Origin: CAYLLN01 sp033762315
Lineage (GTDB): Bacteria; Planctomycetota; Planctomycetia; Pirellulales; Pirellulaceae
DNA: 64,000 nucleotides
Assembly (NCBI GenBank): GCA_033762315.1
Contig: JANRLS010000151.1
Span: forward strand, 1 to 64,000
Direction of reading: 5' to 3'
The notes beneath the pieces were generated by a model. It saw only the letters and a list, made by a program, of their open reading frames with translations. It was not told the origin of the DNA and made no database searches. The position numbers and the translations under genes were made by a program. Shown piece by piece: positions 1-8,230 of the stretch (position 1 is its first letter; every line of letters starts with the position of its first letter).

Positions 1-281
1 CCGCGCGCGATCGCATCGCGATCGAGTTCGACCAGCCCGTGCGGTGGAATGACGCGCTCGCCACGCAGTTTTATCTCGATGGCGCGGCGGGGCAAATCGC
101 CGGCGGCAGCGTCGCCGGCAAGGTGCTGACGTTGCGGCTCAAGGAACCGACTTCGGCCAAGACCATCACCTATCTGCAAGAGGCGAAGTGGAGCCAAGAG
201 ACTTTGCTGATCGGCGAAAACGACCTCGCCGCTCTCACCTTCTGCGAAGTTCCTATCGCCGAATGGGAAGCCAAACCATAG
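1..281 (+). CDS. C-terminal end of a secreted esterase-like protein (partial)
   Basis: The reading frame is open from the left edge (first full codon at base 3) and stops at 281, so only about 92 C-terminal residues are seen. They form a β-rich segment (RIAIEFDQPV, GKVLTLRLKEP, KTITYLQEAKW) ending in AALTFCEVPI. This resembles from memory the last β-domain of planctomycete sialate O-acetylesterase (SASA/DUF303) proteins, which lies after the catalytic domain. No catalytic residue is visible, so the family call is an inference. The stop lies 30 bases before the convergent acyltransferase gene ends. Confidence 0.45.
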   Translation, partial: ARDRIAIEFDQPVRWNDALATQFYLDGAAGQIAGGSVAGKVLTLRLKEPTSAKTITYLQEAKWSQETLLIGENDLAALTFCEVPIAEWEAKP

Positions 282-310
282 CGATCACCACGCGAGTCAA
301 CCGATGAAAG

Positions 311-1036
311 TCAGGCCGATTTGCGCAGCTGCGGCACCATTGCCAAAGGGGGTGGCGGGGCGCGGCGGCCATCGCGGCGCAGGCGGGCGGCCCAGTCGTC
401 GGCCAGGTCCGACAGCTCCAGCAGGCGATTTTGAATCAGCGCGGCGTGCGACGAAATCTCGTGCCGATCCAAGTTCGCCGGCACTTGCAGTGGTTCGCCG
501 ATGACGCCGACCAGCGTGCTGAAAGGGACCGGCAAGGCAAAGCGATCCCAACTGCCGAACCGCCACGCCCGCGTAAAGCCGACGCCGATTGGCACCACGG
601 GCATTTCGGCGAGGGACGACACCATGACGAGGCCCGACTTCAGTTCGCGCCGCGGTCCGCGCGGGCCATCGGGGGTAATCGCGAGGTGCGACTCGCCGTC
701 GCCGCCGCGAATCATTTCCAGTAGGGCCTGGCTGCCGTTGCGGGCGGTCGAGCCCCGAATGACCCCCAGCCCAAGCCGCTGAATCACCCGCGCGATCAAT
801 TCGCCATCGGTCGCATGGCTGATGAGGACGCGAACTTGCGTCCGCATGACGAGCGGGGCGAGCAGCGTTTCGTGCCAAAAGGCGTAAATATAGCGAGCCT
901 GGGAAGGGTCGGCAGGATGCGACTGGCCATCGGCACTCACCATGCGGACCCGCATCGTCGCCAGCCACAGCCGAATCATCCCCGCCAGGAGGAAAGCTAG
1001 CACCCTGGCGAGGGCTATTTTCTGGCGTTTGGTCAT
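311..1036 (-). CDS. DUF374 lysophospholipid acyltransferase family protein
   Basis: A 241-residue protein with a hydrophobic N-terminal segment (residues 8-28) and the DUF374/LPLAT pattern in order: FWHE at 53-56 (acyltransferase histidine), TDGE at 77-80, RGSTARNGSQAL at 94-105 and TPDGPRGPRR at 121-130. Members of this family are inner-membrane acyltransferases acting on lipid A or phospholipid precursors; the exact substrate cannot be read from sequence. An upstream in-frame ATG at 1105 would add 23 residues of Pro-rich, poorly conserved-looking sequence, so I chose the ATG at 1036, whose product starts with basic residues followed by the hydrophobic helix. It is divergent from the secretion operon, with about 207 bases between the starts. 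Confidence 0.85.
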   Translation of the reverse strand: MTKRQKIALARVLAFLLAGMIRLWLATMRVRMVSADGQSHPADPSQARYIYAFWHETLLAPLVMRTQVRVLISHATDGELIARVIQRLGLGVIRGSTARNGSQALLEMIRGGDGESHLAITPDGPRGPRRELKSGLVMVSSLAEMPVVPIGVGFTRAWRFGSWDRFALPVPFSTLVGVIGEPLQVPANLDRHEISSHAALIQNRLLELSDLADDWAARLRRDGRRAPPPPLAMVPQLRKSA

Positions 1037-1166
1037 GGGGGTGAGCGGGTTTTGGCAGCGGATCGGTTGGGGGGCGATGGTGGCAGGAATCGGACGGGTG
1101 GGCAAGTCGAGTTCGCGGGGGGATTTTGGGCAAAATTGGCGGCCGCGCGGGGGGAATCAGAAACCT

Positions 1167-1194
1167 TTGACGCCGCGCGGGTGTTTAGGATAAT
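1167..1194 (+). promoter_or_regulatory. σ70-like promoter for the pseudopilin operon
   Basis: TTGACG at 1167-1172 and GATAAT at 1189-1194 each match the σ70 consensus at 5 of 6 positions, with a 16-base spacer. It lies 50 bases upstream of the chosen ATG at 1244. An alternative ATG at 1193 falls inside the -10 box and is therefore unlikely to be the start. Reading is by eye; no mapping data. Confidence 0.5.
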
Positions 1195-1243
1195 GAGAAG
1201 TCGCGGGCGGATTGCGCGCGAACTGCCGCTTTTGGGTGGGAAG

Positions 1244-2122
1244 ATGGCGAAGCGTCGGCAACATCAACATCGGGGGCTCTCGCTGCTGGAGGTGATCCTA
1301 GCGATAGCCATTCTGGGGGGTTCGCTGGCGGTCATCGGGGAACTGATGCGAATCGGCTCGCGCAATGCGGCAGCGACGCGCGACATTCTGGCCGCTCAGC
1401 TCTATTGCCAAAGCAAGCTGAACGAAGTGGCGGCTGGCGTGGTCGATCCGCTGGCGGGAGGAAGCGAAACGCTCGATGCGGATGGGGAGTGGATTTGCAC
1501 GTTCACTTCGGAGCCGCTCGATGATGGGGGGCTGATCGCGGTCAACGTCGTTGTTTCGCAAAACCCGGACATGTTCGCCCAGCCCGTCAGCTTTTCCATG
1601 ACGCGGTGGATCGTCGATCCCGCCGTGGAAGCCGCCGCCGCCGCGGCCGATGTGCAAATGGCCGCCGCCCAGCAGCAAGCTGCCGATTCGATCAACCAGC
1701 CCGAAGGAGCGGTCGCGACCCAAGGGGGTGGCGGAGGTTCCGGTGGCGGCGGACGCGGCAACCAAGGCCAAGGGAATGGTGGCGGGCAGAATGGCCCGGG
1801 CGGACAAGGCCCGGGCGGGCGGGGAGGTCCGGGGCCGGGTGGTCCGGGCGGAGGCTTTCCAGGGGGGGGTGGCGTCCCTGGCGGCGGCCAAGGTTTTCCG
1901 GGGGGTGGTCCGCCGGGTGGTGGAGGCCCAGGGGGCTTTCCGGGTTCCGGTGGTTTCCCTGGTGGTGGCGGACAAGGTCCGGGGGGTGGTCGCGGTCCGG
2001 GAGGCAAACCAGGTGGCGGCGGACGTGGTCCGGGTGGGGGCGGATTCGGTGGGCAAGGGAATAATGGGCAAGGGAATTTCGGCCCAGGCAATTTCGGCCC
2101 AGGAGGGGGACGTGGCCGCTAA
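1244..2122 (+). CDS. GspI-like minor pseudopilin with glycine-rich tail
   Basis: A 292-residue protein whose N-terminus is a class III (prepilin peptidase) signal: a basic leader MAKRRQHQHRG, then LSLLEVILAIAILG. Cleavage is expected after Gly11, with the conserved Glu at +5. The +1 residue is Leu rather than Phe or Met. The body (residues 30-130) resembles a GspI fold and includes CQSKLNEVAAG. After an Ala/Gln linker (about 130-155), the last 130 or so residues are almost only Gly, Pro, Gln, Asn and Arg (FPGGGG, GPGGRG repeats). GspI nucleates the tip of the type II secretion pseudopilus. It is first in an operon and its stop overlaps the GTG start of the next gene. Pseudopilin calls I and J follow gene order and general shape; subtype is less certain than the family. 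Confidence 0.8.
   Translation: MAKRRQHQHRGLSLLEVILAIAILGGSLAVIGELMRIGSRNAAATRDILAAQLYCQSKLNEVAAGVVDPLAGGSETLDADGEWICTFTSEPLDDGGLIAVNVVVSQNPDMFAQPVSFSMTRWIVDPAVEAAAAAADVQMAAAQQQAADSINQPEGAVATQGGGGGSGGGGRGNQGQGNGGGQNGPGGQGPGGRGGPGPGGPGGGFPGGGGVPGGGQGFPGGGPPGGGGPGGFPGSGGFPGGGGQGPGGGRGPGGKPGGGGRGPGGGGFGGQGNNGQGNFGPGNFGPGGGRGR
1726..2119 (+). repeat. glycine-rich coding low-complexity repeat (GspI-like tail)
   Basis: GGN-dominated sequence coding for about 130 residues of Gly/Pro/Gln/Asn. The opposite strand reads as an artefactual Pro-rich open frame. It ends exactly at the gene's stop codon. Confidence 0.8.
2101..2106 (+). promoter_or_regulatory. ribosome binding site AGGAGG deciding a GTG start
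   Basis: A perfect AGGAGG lies 5 bases before the GTG at 2112, inside the end of the upstream gene. It supports the GTG as the start of the GspJ-like gene, rather than the long upstream in-frame extension that merely reads through the GspI-like gene in another frame. Confidence 0.75.
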
Positions 2123-3782
2123 TCGAACGATTCGCACCGGCATGACGCTGCTCGAATTGCTGCTGGCGCTCGGGCTTTCGGTCCTCGTGCTCATGGCCAT
2201 CGGCATGGCGATCGACATGCACTATCGCATGTTCGATATCCGCCGGACGAACGTCGAAGAGGCCCAGCTTGCCAATGCCGCCCTCCGCCACATTGCCGAC
2301 GATCTCCGCTGCTCGATTCAATATGAAGCGCCCGATCTTTCGGGCCTGACCGCCGTCGCCGGCAATGCCGCCACGGCGAACATGAATAGCCTATTCGGCA
2401 GCATGGGGGGAACACCCAGCGGCGGCTCGGCGGGAGGGGGAACCGGCGGCAGCGGCAACCAAAATCAAGGCCAGCAGTCCGGGCAGGGGCAAACGCCATC
2501 ACCCCAGGGGCAGGGTGGCCAAAACTCCGCCGGCGGACAAAGCGGCAACGTCGCCGCGATGAGTGCCGCGGCCGGCGCGGCGGGCACCTTTGCCGCTAAT
2601 CCCGGCAATGCGACCAATCCGCAAACCGCCGGCAGCACCACCATGCCCGACGAAGAGGCGACCACCGACAACTCGACCAGTGTCGTTGGCCTCTATGGCG
2701 ATGCAACGCAGCTCCAGTTCGATGTCAGCCGCTTGCCGCGCATCGACCAGTATCAAGCGTTGATGCTCCCCGGCGGCCTGGGGGCGACCGAAATTCCCAG
2801 CGACGTGAAAACGGTCATCTACTTCCTGCAGTCCGACGATCTCTCCGCCAGTGCCGACACTACCGGCATTCTGGCGAGCGAGGCGCAGCCGACACCGACG
2901 CCGAGCACCACCGGCCGTGGCGCGGGGCTGATGCGCAGCGAGATCGACCGGGCGGTTGCCGCCTACACCGAAGCCAACGGGGCGACGCAGTCGCTCTATG
3001 TCGGGGCGAAAATGTTGGCCCCGGAGGTGACGTCGCTCGAGTTTCGCTATTTCGACGGCGTGGAGTGGCTCACCGAATGGGATTCGTCGGCGCTGGAGGG
3101 TCTGCCGGTCGCTATCGAAATTCTGATGGGCCTCGCGCCGCAATCGCCCCCCGATGCGGACGTGGCGACGCTCGACGACCGCCTGCTCACCGAGCAGTCG
3201 TACCGGATGGTCGTGCATTTGCCCGTCGCGGTTTCCGCCCTGCAAAAAGAGGCCATCGCGATGGCCGAGGAAGAAGCCGCGGCCAACGCGCCGGCGGCCA
3301 CGGTCTCGGGCAATGGCAACTTTACCGATAACCAGGCGAGCGGCGGCCAAGGGCAAGGATCCAACGGAGGTCAGGGTCAAAATGGCCAAGGGCCAGGCGG
3401 GCAAGGGCCGGGTGGCCAAGGTCAGTTCCCCGGCGTGCCGGGCTTTGGTGGACCGGGCGGCGGTGGACCGGGCGGACCGGGCATTCCAGGCCAAGGGGGA
3501 CCGGGCGGGTTTGGCGGGGAAGGTGGCTTTGGAGGAGGAGGTGGCTTTGGAGGAGGAGGTGGCCAAGGTCTCCCCGGACCGGGAGGCCAGGGGAATGGTC
3601 CTGGTGGGCGTGGGGGCCAAGGTGGACCACCCGGTCGCGGCAGCGGGGGCTTTGGTGGTCGCGGCGGCGGTCAACCCGGCGGCGGCGGCGGCTTTGGCGG
3701 TCGTGGTGGCGGCGGCTTTGGCGGGCAGGGTGGTGGCGGCTTTGGCGGGCAGGGTGGTGGAGGGGGCCGTGGTGGCAGATAA
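2112..3782 (+). CDS. GspJ-like minor pseudopilin with internal and C-terminal Gly/Gln-rich regions
   Basis: A 556-residue product starting VAANRTIRTG followed by MTLLELLLALGLSVLVLMA, a type III signal with the processing Gly at 10 and Glu at +5. The following helix (YRMFDIRRTNVEEAQLANAALRHIADDLRCSI) is typical of GspJ-type pseudopilins. Family members are usually about 200 residues. Here two extra segments are present: an insert near residues 98-150 (GGSAGGGTGGSGNQ, QGQGGQNSAGG) and a tail of about 145 residues (GQGPGGQGPGG, FGGGGGFGG). Between them lies a β-rich body containing LRFxYFDGxxW-like text (SLEFRYFDGVEWLTEWD), characteristic of GspJ. The start overlaps the upstream stop and its own end overlaps the GspK-like start, implying translational coupling. 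Confidence 0.8.
   Translation: MAANRTIRTGMTLLELLLALGLSVLVLMAIGMAIDMHYRMFDIRRTNVEEAQLANAALRHIADDLRCSIQYEAPDLSGLTAVAGNAATANMNSLFGSMGGTPSGGSAGGGTGGSGNQNQGQQSGQGQTPSPQGQGGQNSAGGQSGNVAAMSAAAGAAGTFAANPGNATNPQTAGSTTMPDEEATTDNSTSVVGLYGDATQLQFDVSRLPRIDQYQALMLPGGLGATEIPSDVKTVIYFLQSDDLSASADTTGILASEAQPTPTPSTTGRGAGLMRSEIDRAVAAYTEANGATQSLYVGAKMLAPEVTSLEFRYFDGVEWLTEWDSSALEGLPVAIEILMGLAPQSPPDADVATLDDRLLTEQSYRMVVHLPVAVSALQKEAIAMAEEEAAANAPAATVSGNGNFTDNQASGGQGQGSNGGQGQNGQGPGGQGPGGQGQFPGVPGFGGPGGGGPGGPGIPGQGGPGGFGGEGGFGGGGGFGGGGGQGLPGPGGQGNGPGGRGGQGGPPGRGSGGFGGRGGGQPGGGGGFGGRGGGGFGGQGGGGFGGQGGGGGRGGR
3340..3779 (+). repeat. glycine-rich coding low-complexity repeat (GspJ-like tail)
   Basis: Repeats of GGxGGxxGG codons (for example tandem copies encoding FGGQGGGG and FGGGGG) make up the C-terminal part of the GspJ-like protein. 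A near-exact tandem duplication of an 18- to 24-base unit is visible at about 3532-3565 and again at 3705-3750. Confidence 0.8.
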
Positions 3783-5316
3783 ACTCCATCCCGCACTCAG
3801 CCGCCGGCAGCGCCAGGGCTTGGTGCTCATTCTGGTGCTGATCGTGATCGTGCTCTTGTCGCTCGGGGCTTACAGCTTCACCGACAACATGCTCGCTCAC
3901 CACGAAGCGGCGCAGCTTGCCGGCCGGCAGGTGCAAGCGCGGGCCCTCGTCGATACCGGCGTGCAGGCGGTGCGCGTTTTCCTCGCCCAGCCCGCCCCAA
4001 CCCGGCAAGAGGCGGGCGGCATTTTCAACAACGAAGAACGGTTCCGCGGCGTGCTGGTGATCGACGATCCCGAGCCTGAAAACCGGGGGAGTTTCACGGT
4101 CATTGCCGCCAACCTCGATAGCGACGGCAATTTGGGGGGCGTTCGCTTCGGTCTCGAAGATGAATCGTCGCGCCTCAATCTGAATACGCTACTCGCCTGC
4201 GAAGCACAAGCGGAAGGGACCGGCCGACAATTGCTGATGGCGCTTCCCGGCATGACCGAGGATGTGGCGGATGCGATTCTGGACTGGCTCGATGGAGACG
4301 ACGAGCCGCGCGAATTTGGCGCCGAGATCGATTTCTACTCGGGGCTCTCTCCCGCTTATGCCCCCAAAAATGGCCCGCTGGAGACGGTCGAAGAATTGCT
4401 GCTGGTGCGCGGCGTCACCCCCGCCTTGCTCTTCGGAGCCGACGTGAATCGCAATGGTCAGCTGGATACGAACGAGACCACCGAGGAAGGAAGCGGCGGC
4501 TCGACCGATCCGGCCAGCTTTCGCGGGTGGTCCGCCTATCTGACGCTCTACAGCCTGGAATGGAACGTCAATCCCGACGGCAAGCCGCGCATTTTTCTCA
4601 ACAACATGGATTTGAACAAGCTCCACACCGAGCTGTCGGCCGTCTTTCCGCCGGAATGGGTCAATTTCATCATCGCCTATCGCCAATCCGGGCCGGCCAA
4701 CGTCAGCAATGCCGGCCAATCGGGAGCGACCGGCACGCTCGACCTGACGAAGCAAGCCCGCACGCCGATTGGGGCGGTGCTCGATCTGGTCGGGGCCAAA
4801 GTGAATTACACCTTTCAGGGCGCGACGCAATCGACCCTGCTGAATTCCCCCTGGGAGAACAACCTCGGCTCGATGAACGTCAGCCTGCCGCGATTGATGG
4901 ACCATGTCACCGTGAATCCGGCGATGACGATTCCGGGGCGGATCAACGTCAATCAGGCCCCCGCCGCCATTCTCGCCGGCATCCCCGGCATGGACGCGGA
5001 CATCGTGAGCCAGATTCTGACGCGACGGGACGTCGATATTTCGGAAAAGCCCAACCGGAGGCACGAATCCTGGCTCTTGCAGGAGGGGATCGTCACGCTG
5101 CAGGAAATGAAGATCATGCTCCCTTTCATCACCGGCGGCGGCAGCGTTTATCGGGCCCAGGTGGTGGGATATTTCCAGGGAGGACAGGCCGCTTCGCGGG
5201 CGGAAGTCGTTTTCGACGCTACCCGCACCATGCCCCGGCTACTATTCTGGAGAGATATCAGCCAGCTGGGCCGCGGCTACGCGCTGGAAACGCTCGGCGT
5301 CAATTTCACGGAGTAG
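3772..5316 (+). CDS. GspK-like minor pseudopilin
   Basis: About 514 residues from the GTG at 3772 (an adjacent GTG at 3769 is equally possible; both overlap the upstream stop at 3780-3782). The N-terminus RRQRQG followed by LVLILVLIVIVLLSLGAYSF is a prepilin-type signal without Glu at +5, as expected for GspK. The body has the GspK features LNLNTLL, LPGMTEDVADAILDWLDGDDE and a helix-hairpin-helix-like INVNQAPAAILAGIPGM near residues 390-410. DVNRNGQLDTNE near residue 225 matches a calcium-binding EF-loop; GspK is known to bind Ca2+. GspK forms the pseudopilus tip with I and J. The usual length is about 330 residues, so this one is long. Confidence 0.85.
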   Translation: MADKLHPALSRRQRQGLVLILVLIVIVLLSLGAYSFTDNMLAHHEAAQLAGRQVQARALVDTGVQAVRVFLAQPAPTRQEAGGIFNNEERFRGVLVIDDPEPENRGSFTVIAANLDSDGNLGGVRFGLEDESSRLNLNTLLACEAQAEGTGRQLLMALPGMTEDVADAILDWLDGDDEPREFGAEIDFYSGLSPAYAPKNGPLETVEELLLVRGVTPALLFGADVNRNGQLDTNETTEEGSGGSTDPASFRGWSAYLTLYSLEWNVNPDGKPRIFLNNMDLNKLHTELSAVFPPEWVNFIIAYRQSGPANVSNAGQSGATGTLDLTKQARTPIGAVLDLVGAKVNYTFQGATQSTLLNSPWENNLGSMNVSLPRLMDHVTVNPAMTIPGRINVNQAPAAILAGIPGMDADIVSQILTRRDVDISEKPNRRHESWLLQEGIVTLQEMKIMLPFITGGGSVYRAQVVGYFQGGQAASRAEVVFDATRTMPRLLFWRDISQLGRGYALETLGVNFTE

Positions 5317-5334
5317 TCGCTTGCTACCGAGTTT

Positions 5335-5470
5335 GAAGCACCAAGCTCCAAGCATCAAAACCCAAACGAATGCCAAATGCGAATGACCAAATGACCGCGC
5401 CATCCTTCTGATTTCGTACTTTCGATTTCGACTTTGTTTGGTGCTTGCGATTTGGTTGTTGGTCATTTTG
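5335..5470 (+). repeat. imperfect inverted repeat between the gspK- and gspL-like genes
   Basis: The gap of 167 bases between two operon genes is AT-richer than its surroundings and built from short words (CCAAGC, AAATGC, TTTGG). Nested inverted matches include GCACCAA (5338-5344) with TTGGTGC (5438-5444), and AATGACCAA (5382-5390) with TTGGTCATT (5459-5467). It ends 13 bases before the next start codon. It looks like an interspersed palindromic element rather than unique regulatory sequence. Confidence 0.55.
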
Positions 5471-5483
5471 ATTGAGACTCACG

Positions 5484-7016
5484 ATGCCTCGCCTGTTAGC
5501 TTTGGAGTGGGACGCCAACGAGCTGCGCGTGATCGCGGCACGCGTCCGCAACAAATCGCTCGCCATCGAGCAAGCGCTCGCGGTGCCGCTGGCGGGCAAT
5601 ACCGAGGCTCAAGTCGGCGCGGCGCTGGCCAAGGTGATGACCGACTTGGGAGCCGCCCGATCGGAAACGTTGGTGGCGGTCGGCCGTTCAAGCATCGAGC
5701 TCCGCTTTCTGAATACGCCCCCCGTCCCGGCGGAGGAGTTGCCCGACGTCGTTCGCTTTCAGGCGCTGCGGCAATTCACCACCTTGGGAGACGACTGGCC
5801 CCTCGACTATGTGCCGCTGGGGCAAACGGCCGATGGCGGCAGCAACGTGCTGGCGGCGGCGATTCAGCCCGAACTGGTGCGCCAGTATCGGCAAGTTTGC
5901 CAGGCTGGCGGCGTCAGCCTGTCGCGGCTCGTGCTGCGTCCCTTCGCGGCGGCATCGCTGGTGCGCGGCGAATCGACCGATGGCAAGTGCCGGATGGTCA
6001 TCGACCTGCTCAAGGACGATGCCGACTTGACGGTGCTGATCGGCCCGCAGGTGATCTTTCCGCGCACGGTGCGGCTCCCGTCGGCCGCGGAAAGCGAGAT
6101 TCTGGCGAAGGCGCTCCTGTCGGAAGGTCGCCGCACGATCGTCGCCGCGCAGAACCAGCTTGGCGGCCGGCGCGTCGAGGAAGTCATCATCTTCGGCGAT
6201 GGGCGGCATCACGAGGCGATCAAGCAGGTTTTGGAGCGCGAGTTGTCGCTGCCGGTCAAGCTGGTCGATCCGTTTGATCGCTGCGCATGGGAGTCTGGTT
6301 CGCGGGCGGTGCGGCCGGAATTTCCCGGCACGTTCGCGCCGCTTTTGGGCATCTTGCTCGACGAGGCTTCGGCGACGCCCCACGCCATCGATTTTTTGCA
6401 TCCCCGCCGCCGTCCACCCGCTCCCAATCGCAACCGCGTCTATACGATTGCCGGCGCGGCGGCGGCGGCCGTGGTGCTGCTCGCGACGCTGTTTATCTAT
6501 TGGCAACTCCGCTCGCTCGACGGCCGCATCCGCGAGCTGACGGCCGCCAAGGCGACGCAGGAAAAGCTCGCCAAGGCGGGGCGCAAGCCGCGCGAGCAGC
6601 TGGCCCGGCTCGATGCGTTTGCCCAGTCCGATATTGTCTGGCTCGACGAGTTGCGGCGATTGTCCGAGAAATTCCCGCCGGCCGAGGCGGCGCGGGTGGA
6701 ATCGCTCAGCTTTCTGGCCGTCCCCAAGGGAGGAGGCCGGATTTCGTTCGATGGCCTGGCCGACGACGACACGACGGTCGGTAAGCTCGAAGCGGCGGTG
6801 CGCGACGACGCGCACACGGTCCGTCCGCTGGGGGTGAAAAACGATCCGCAGCTCGACAAGCTCAAGTGGCGCTTCAAGGAGGAGATCACCATCGCGCCGG
6901 TCGATCCCGAAGCCGCGCCGCCATCCTCCGCCGCGGAAAATCCGACCGGGCCAACGTCCGCTGAAGCCAAACCTGCCGCGCCAGCCGCTCCCGCCAAAAC
7001 CGGAGGCCGGCCATGA
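5484..7016 (+). CDS. GspL-like protein: PilM-type actin-like domain fused to PilN-type domain
   Basis: A 510-residue inner-membrane protein. Residues 1-290 resemble the PilM/GspL actin-like fold (MPRLLALEWDANELRVIAA; LVAVGRSSIELRFLNTPP; CRMVIDLLKDDADLTVLIG). A membrane helix follows at about residues 318-340 (IAGAAAAAVVLLATLFIYWQL), then a periplasmic PilN-like part with a coiled segment and WLDELRRLSEKFPP. GspL links the cytoplasmic secretion ATPase to the pseudopilus platform. The tail is Ala/Pro-rich. A TTG at 5472 is in frame, but ATG 5484 fits the start of the first β-strand. The gene overlaps the next one by ATGA. No gspE, gspF or gspG is in the window, so the rest of the machine must be encoded elsewhere. 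Confidence 0.8.
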   Translation: MPRLLALEWDANELRVIAARVRNKSLAIEQALAVPLAGNTEAQVGAALAKVMTDLGAARSETLVAVGRSSIELRFLNTPPVPAEELPDVVRFQALRQFTTLGDDWPLDYVPLGQTADGGSNVLAAAIQPELVRQYRQVCQAGGVSLSRLVLRPFAAASLVRGESTDGKCRMVIDLLKDDADLTVLIGPQVIFPRTVRLPSAAESEILAKALLSEGRRTIVAAQNQLGGRRVEEVIIFGDGRHHEAIKQVLERELSLPVKLVDPFDRCAWESGSRAVRPEFPGTFAPLLGILLDEASATPHAIDFLHPRRRPPAPNRNRVYTIAGAAAAAVVLLATLFIYWQLRSLDGRIRELTAAKATQEKLAKAGRKPREQLARLDAFAQSDIVWLDELRRLSEKFPPAEAARVESLSFLAVPKGGGRISFDGLADDDTTVGKLEAAVRDDAHTVRPLGVKNDPQLDKLKWRFKEEITIAPVDPEAAPPSSAAENPTGPTSAEAKPAAPAAPAKTGGRP

Positions 7017-8230
7017 ACTCGCGCGAACGGATGTTGGCCATCGCCGTCGGTGCTTGCGGCCTCTTGCTGGGGGGGTATTTCCTGCAGAGCTTCGTGGCGG
7101 GGCAGTTCACGGACCGCCGCCATCGAATCGAGTCGCTCGAAGGGGATTTGCGCAAGCTCAAGACCGAGGCTTTGCGCGGCAAGCAGGCGGTGGCGCGGCT
7201 CGGGGAATACGAAGCCCGTTCCCTGCCGCCGCAGCCCGAAGTGGCCCGCTCGCTGTTCCAAAGCTGGCTGCTCGAAGAGGTGGGACAGGTCGAGTTGATC
7301 GACCCGCAAGTACGGGCCGTTTCGACGATCAACGAGGAAGATGTTTTCATCAAGCAGTCGTTCACCATCACCGGCAAAGGGAATTTGCAACAGCTGGTGG
7401 AACTTTTGCACGCGATCTATCGCCACGATTATTTGCAGCGGATTTCGCTCGTGTCGTTCAAGCCGATCAAGGAGAGCAAGCTGATTGACGCGACGATCAC
7501 GATCGAGGGGGTATCAATGCTTTCGGCCGCGCCGGCGACGCAGTTGACGCCGCGCGCGAGTCAGCGGCTTGCGCTGCCAACGCGCGACGACTATCTGAAA
7601 GTGATCCTGGGCCGCAACCTGTTTGGTCCGCCGAACAATCCCCCCAAGCTCGCCAGCATCGGCAAGCAGCGCGTCTATACGGGCCGCCCGGCTGATTTTC
7701 AGGCCAAGGGGACCGATCCCGATCCGCTCGACCGCGTGCAATATGCCTTGACCAAGTCGGCCGATCCGGCGGCCCGGTTTGATGCCTATTCCGGCCAATT
7801 CCGCTGGACCCCCAAAAGCCCCGGCGAGTATCAATTCGTCGTCCAGGCGAGCGACGATGGCTATCCGAGCAAATCGGCATCCGAAACGGTGACGATCAGC
7901 GTCACCGAGCCTCCGCCCCCCGAGCCGGTGCGTCCGACCGAACCTCCGCCGCCGCCGAAGCTCGCCTTCGACGACGCGAAATATACGGTGCTCACTGCGG
8001 TGCTCGACATCAGCGGCCAAGGGGAAGTGTGGCTGCTCATTCGGCCCAAGGGACAAACGCTCAAGCTGCACGCCGGCGACAAATTCGAGATCGGCTCGAT
8101 CAAGGGAGTGGTCGCGGCGATCGGCGAGTCCGACTTCACTTTCGCCAGCGGGGGCAAGCAGCGGCGATTGGCGAAGGGAGATATTCTGGAGCAGGCCAAG
8201 GAAATTGCGCAGTCTGGCGAACTTGAGTAG
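7013..8230 (+). CDS. PilO/GspM-like protein with Ig-like and PilP/GspC-like C-terminal domains
   Basis: A 405-residue protein: an N-terminal membrane helix (residues 7-28, MLAIAVGACGLLLGGYFL), a coiled coil (35-60), then a PilO/GspM-like ferredoxin fold (QVELIDPQVRAV, FTITGKGNLQQLVELLHAIY). After NLFGPPNNPP (about 200) comes a putative Ig/cadherin-like segment (QFRWTPKSPGEYQFVVQASDDG), a Pro-rich linker (PPPPEPVRPTEPPPPP), and a C-terminal β-domain (VWLLIRPKGQTLKLHAGDKFEIGSI, then FTFASGGKQRRLAKGD) like the PilP/GspC homology region that docks onto the secretin. It starts at the ATGA overlap with the GspL-like gene. It thus appears to combine the roles of GspM and GspC in one chain. The Ig-like assignment is the weakest part. 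Confidence 0.7.
   Translation: MNSRERMLAIAVGACGLLLGGYFLQSFVAGQFTDRRHRIESLEGDLRKLKTEALRGKQAVARLGEYEARSLPPQPEVARSLFQSWLLEEVGQVELIDPQVRAVSTINEEDVFIKQSFTITGKGNLQQLVELLHAIYRHDYLQRISLVSFKPIKESKLIDATITIEGVSMLSAAPATQLTPRASQRLALPTRDDYLKVILGRNLFGPPNNPPKLASIGKQRVYTGRPADFQAKGTDPDPLDRVQYALTKSADPAARFDAYSGQFRWTPKSPGEYQFVVQASDDGYPSKSASETVTISVTEPPPPEPVRPTEPPPPPKLAFDDAKYTVLTAVLDISGQGEVWLLIRPKGQTLKLHAGDKFEIGSIKGVVAAIGESDFTFASGGKQRRLAKGDILEQAKEIAQSGELE

Noticed and set aside
1402..2091. Long Pro-rich open frame on the minus strand
   Set aside because: It is the mirror of the glycine-rich tail of the GspI-like gene (GGN codons read as NCC). It has no ribosome site or domain.
2499..3830. 443-residue open frame on the minus strand across the GspJ-like gene
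   Set aside because: Antisense to a gene with a clear prepilin signal; Ala/Thr-rich low-complexity product, typical of GC-rich shadow frames.
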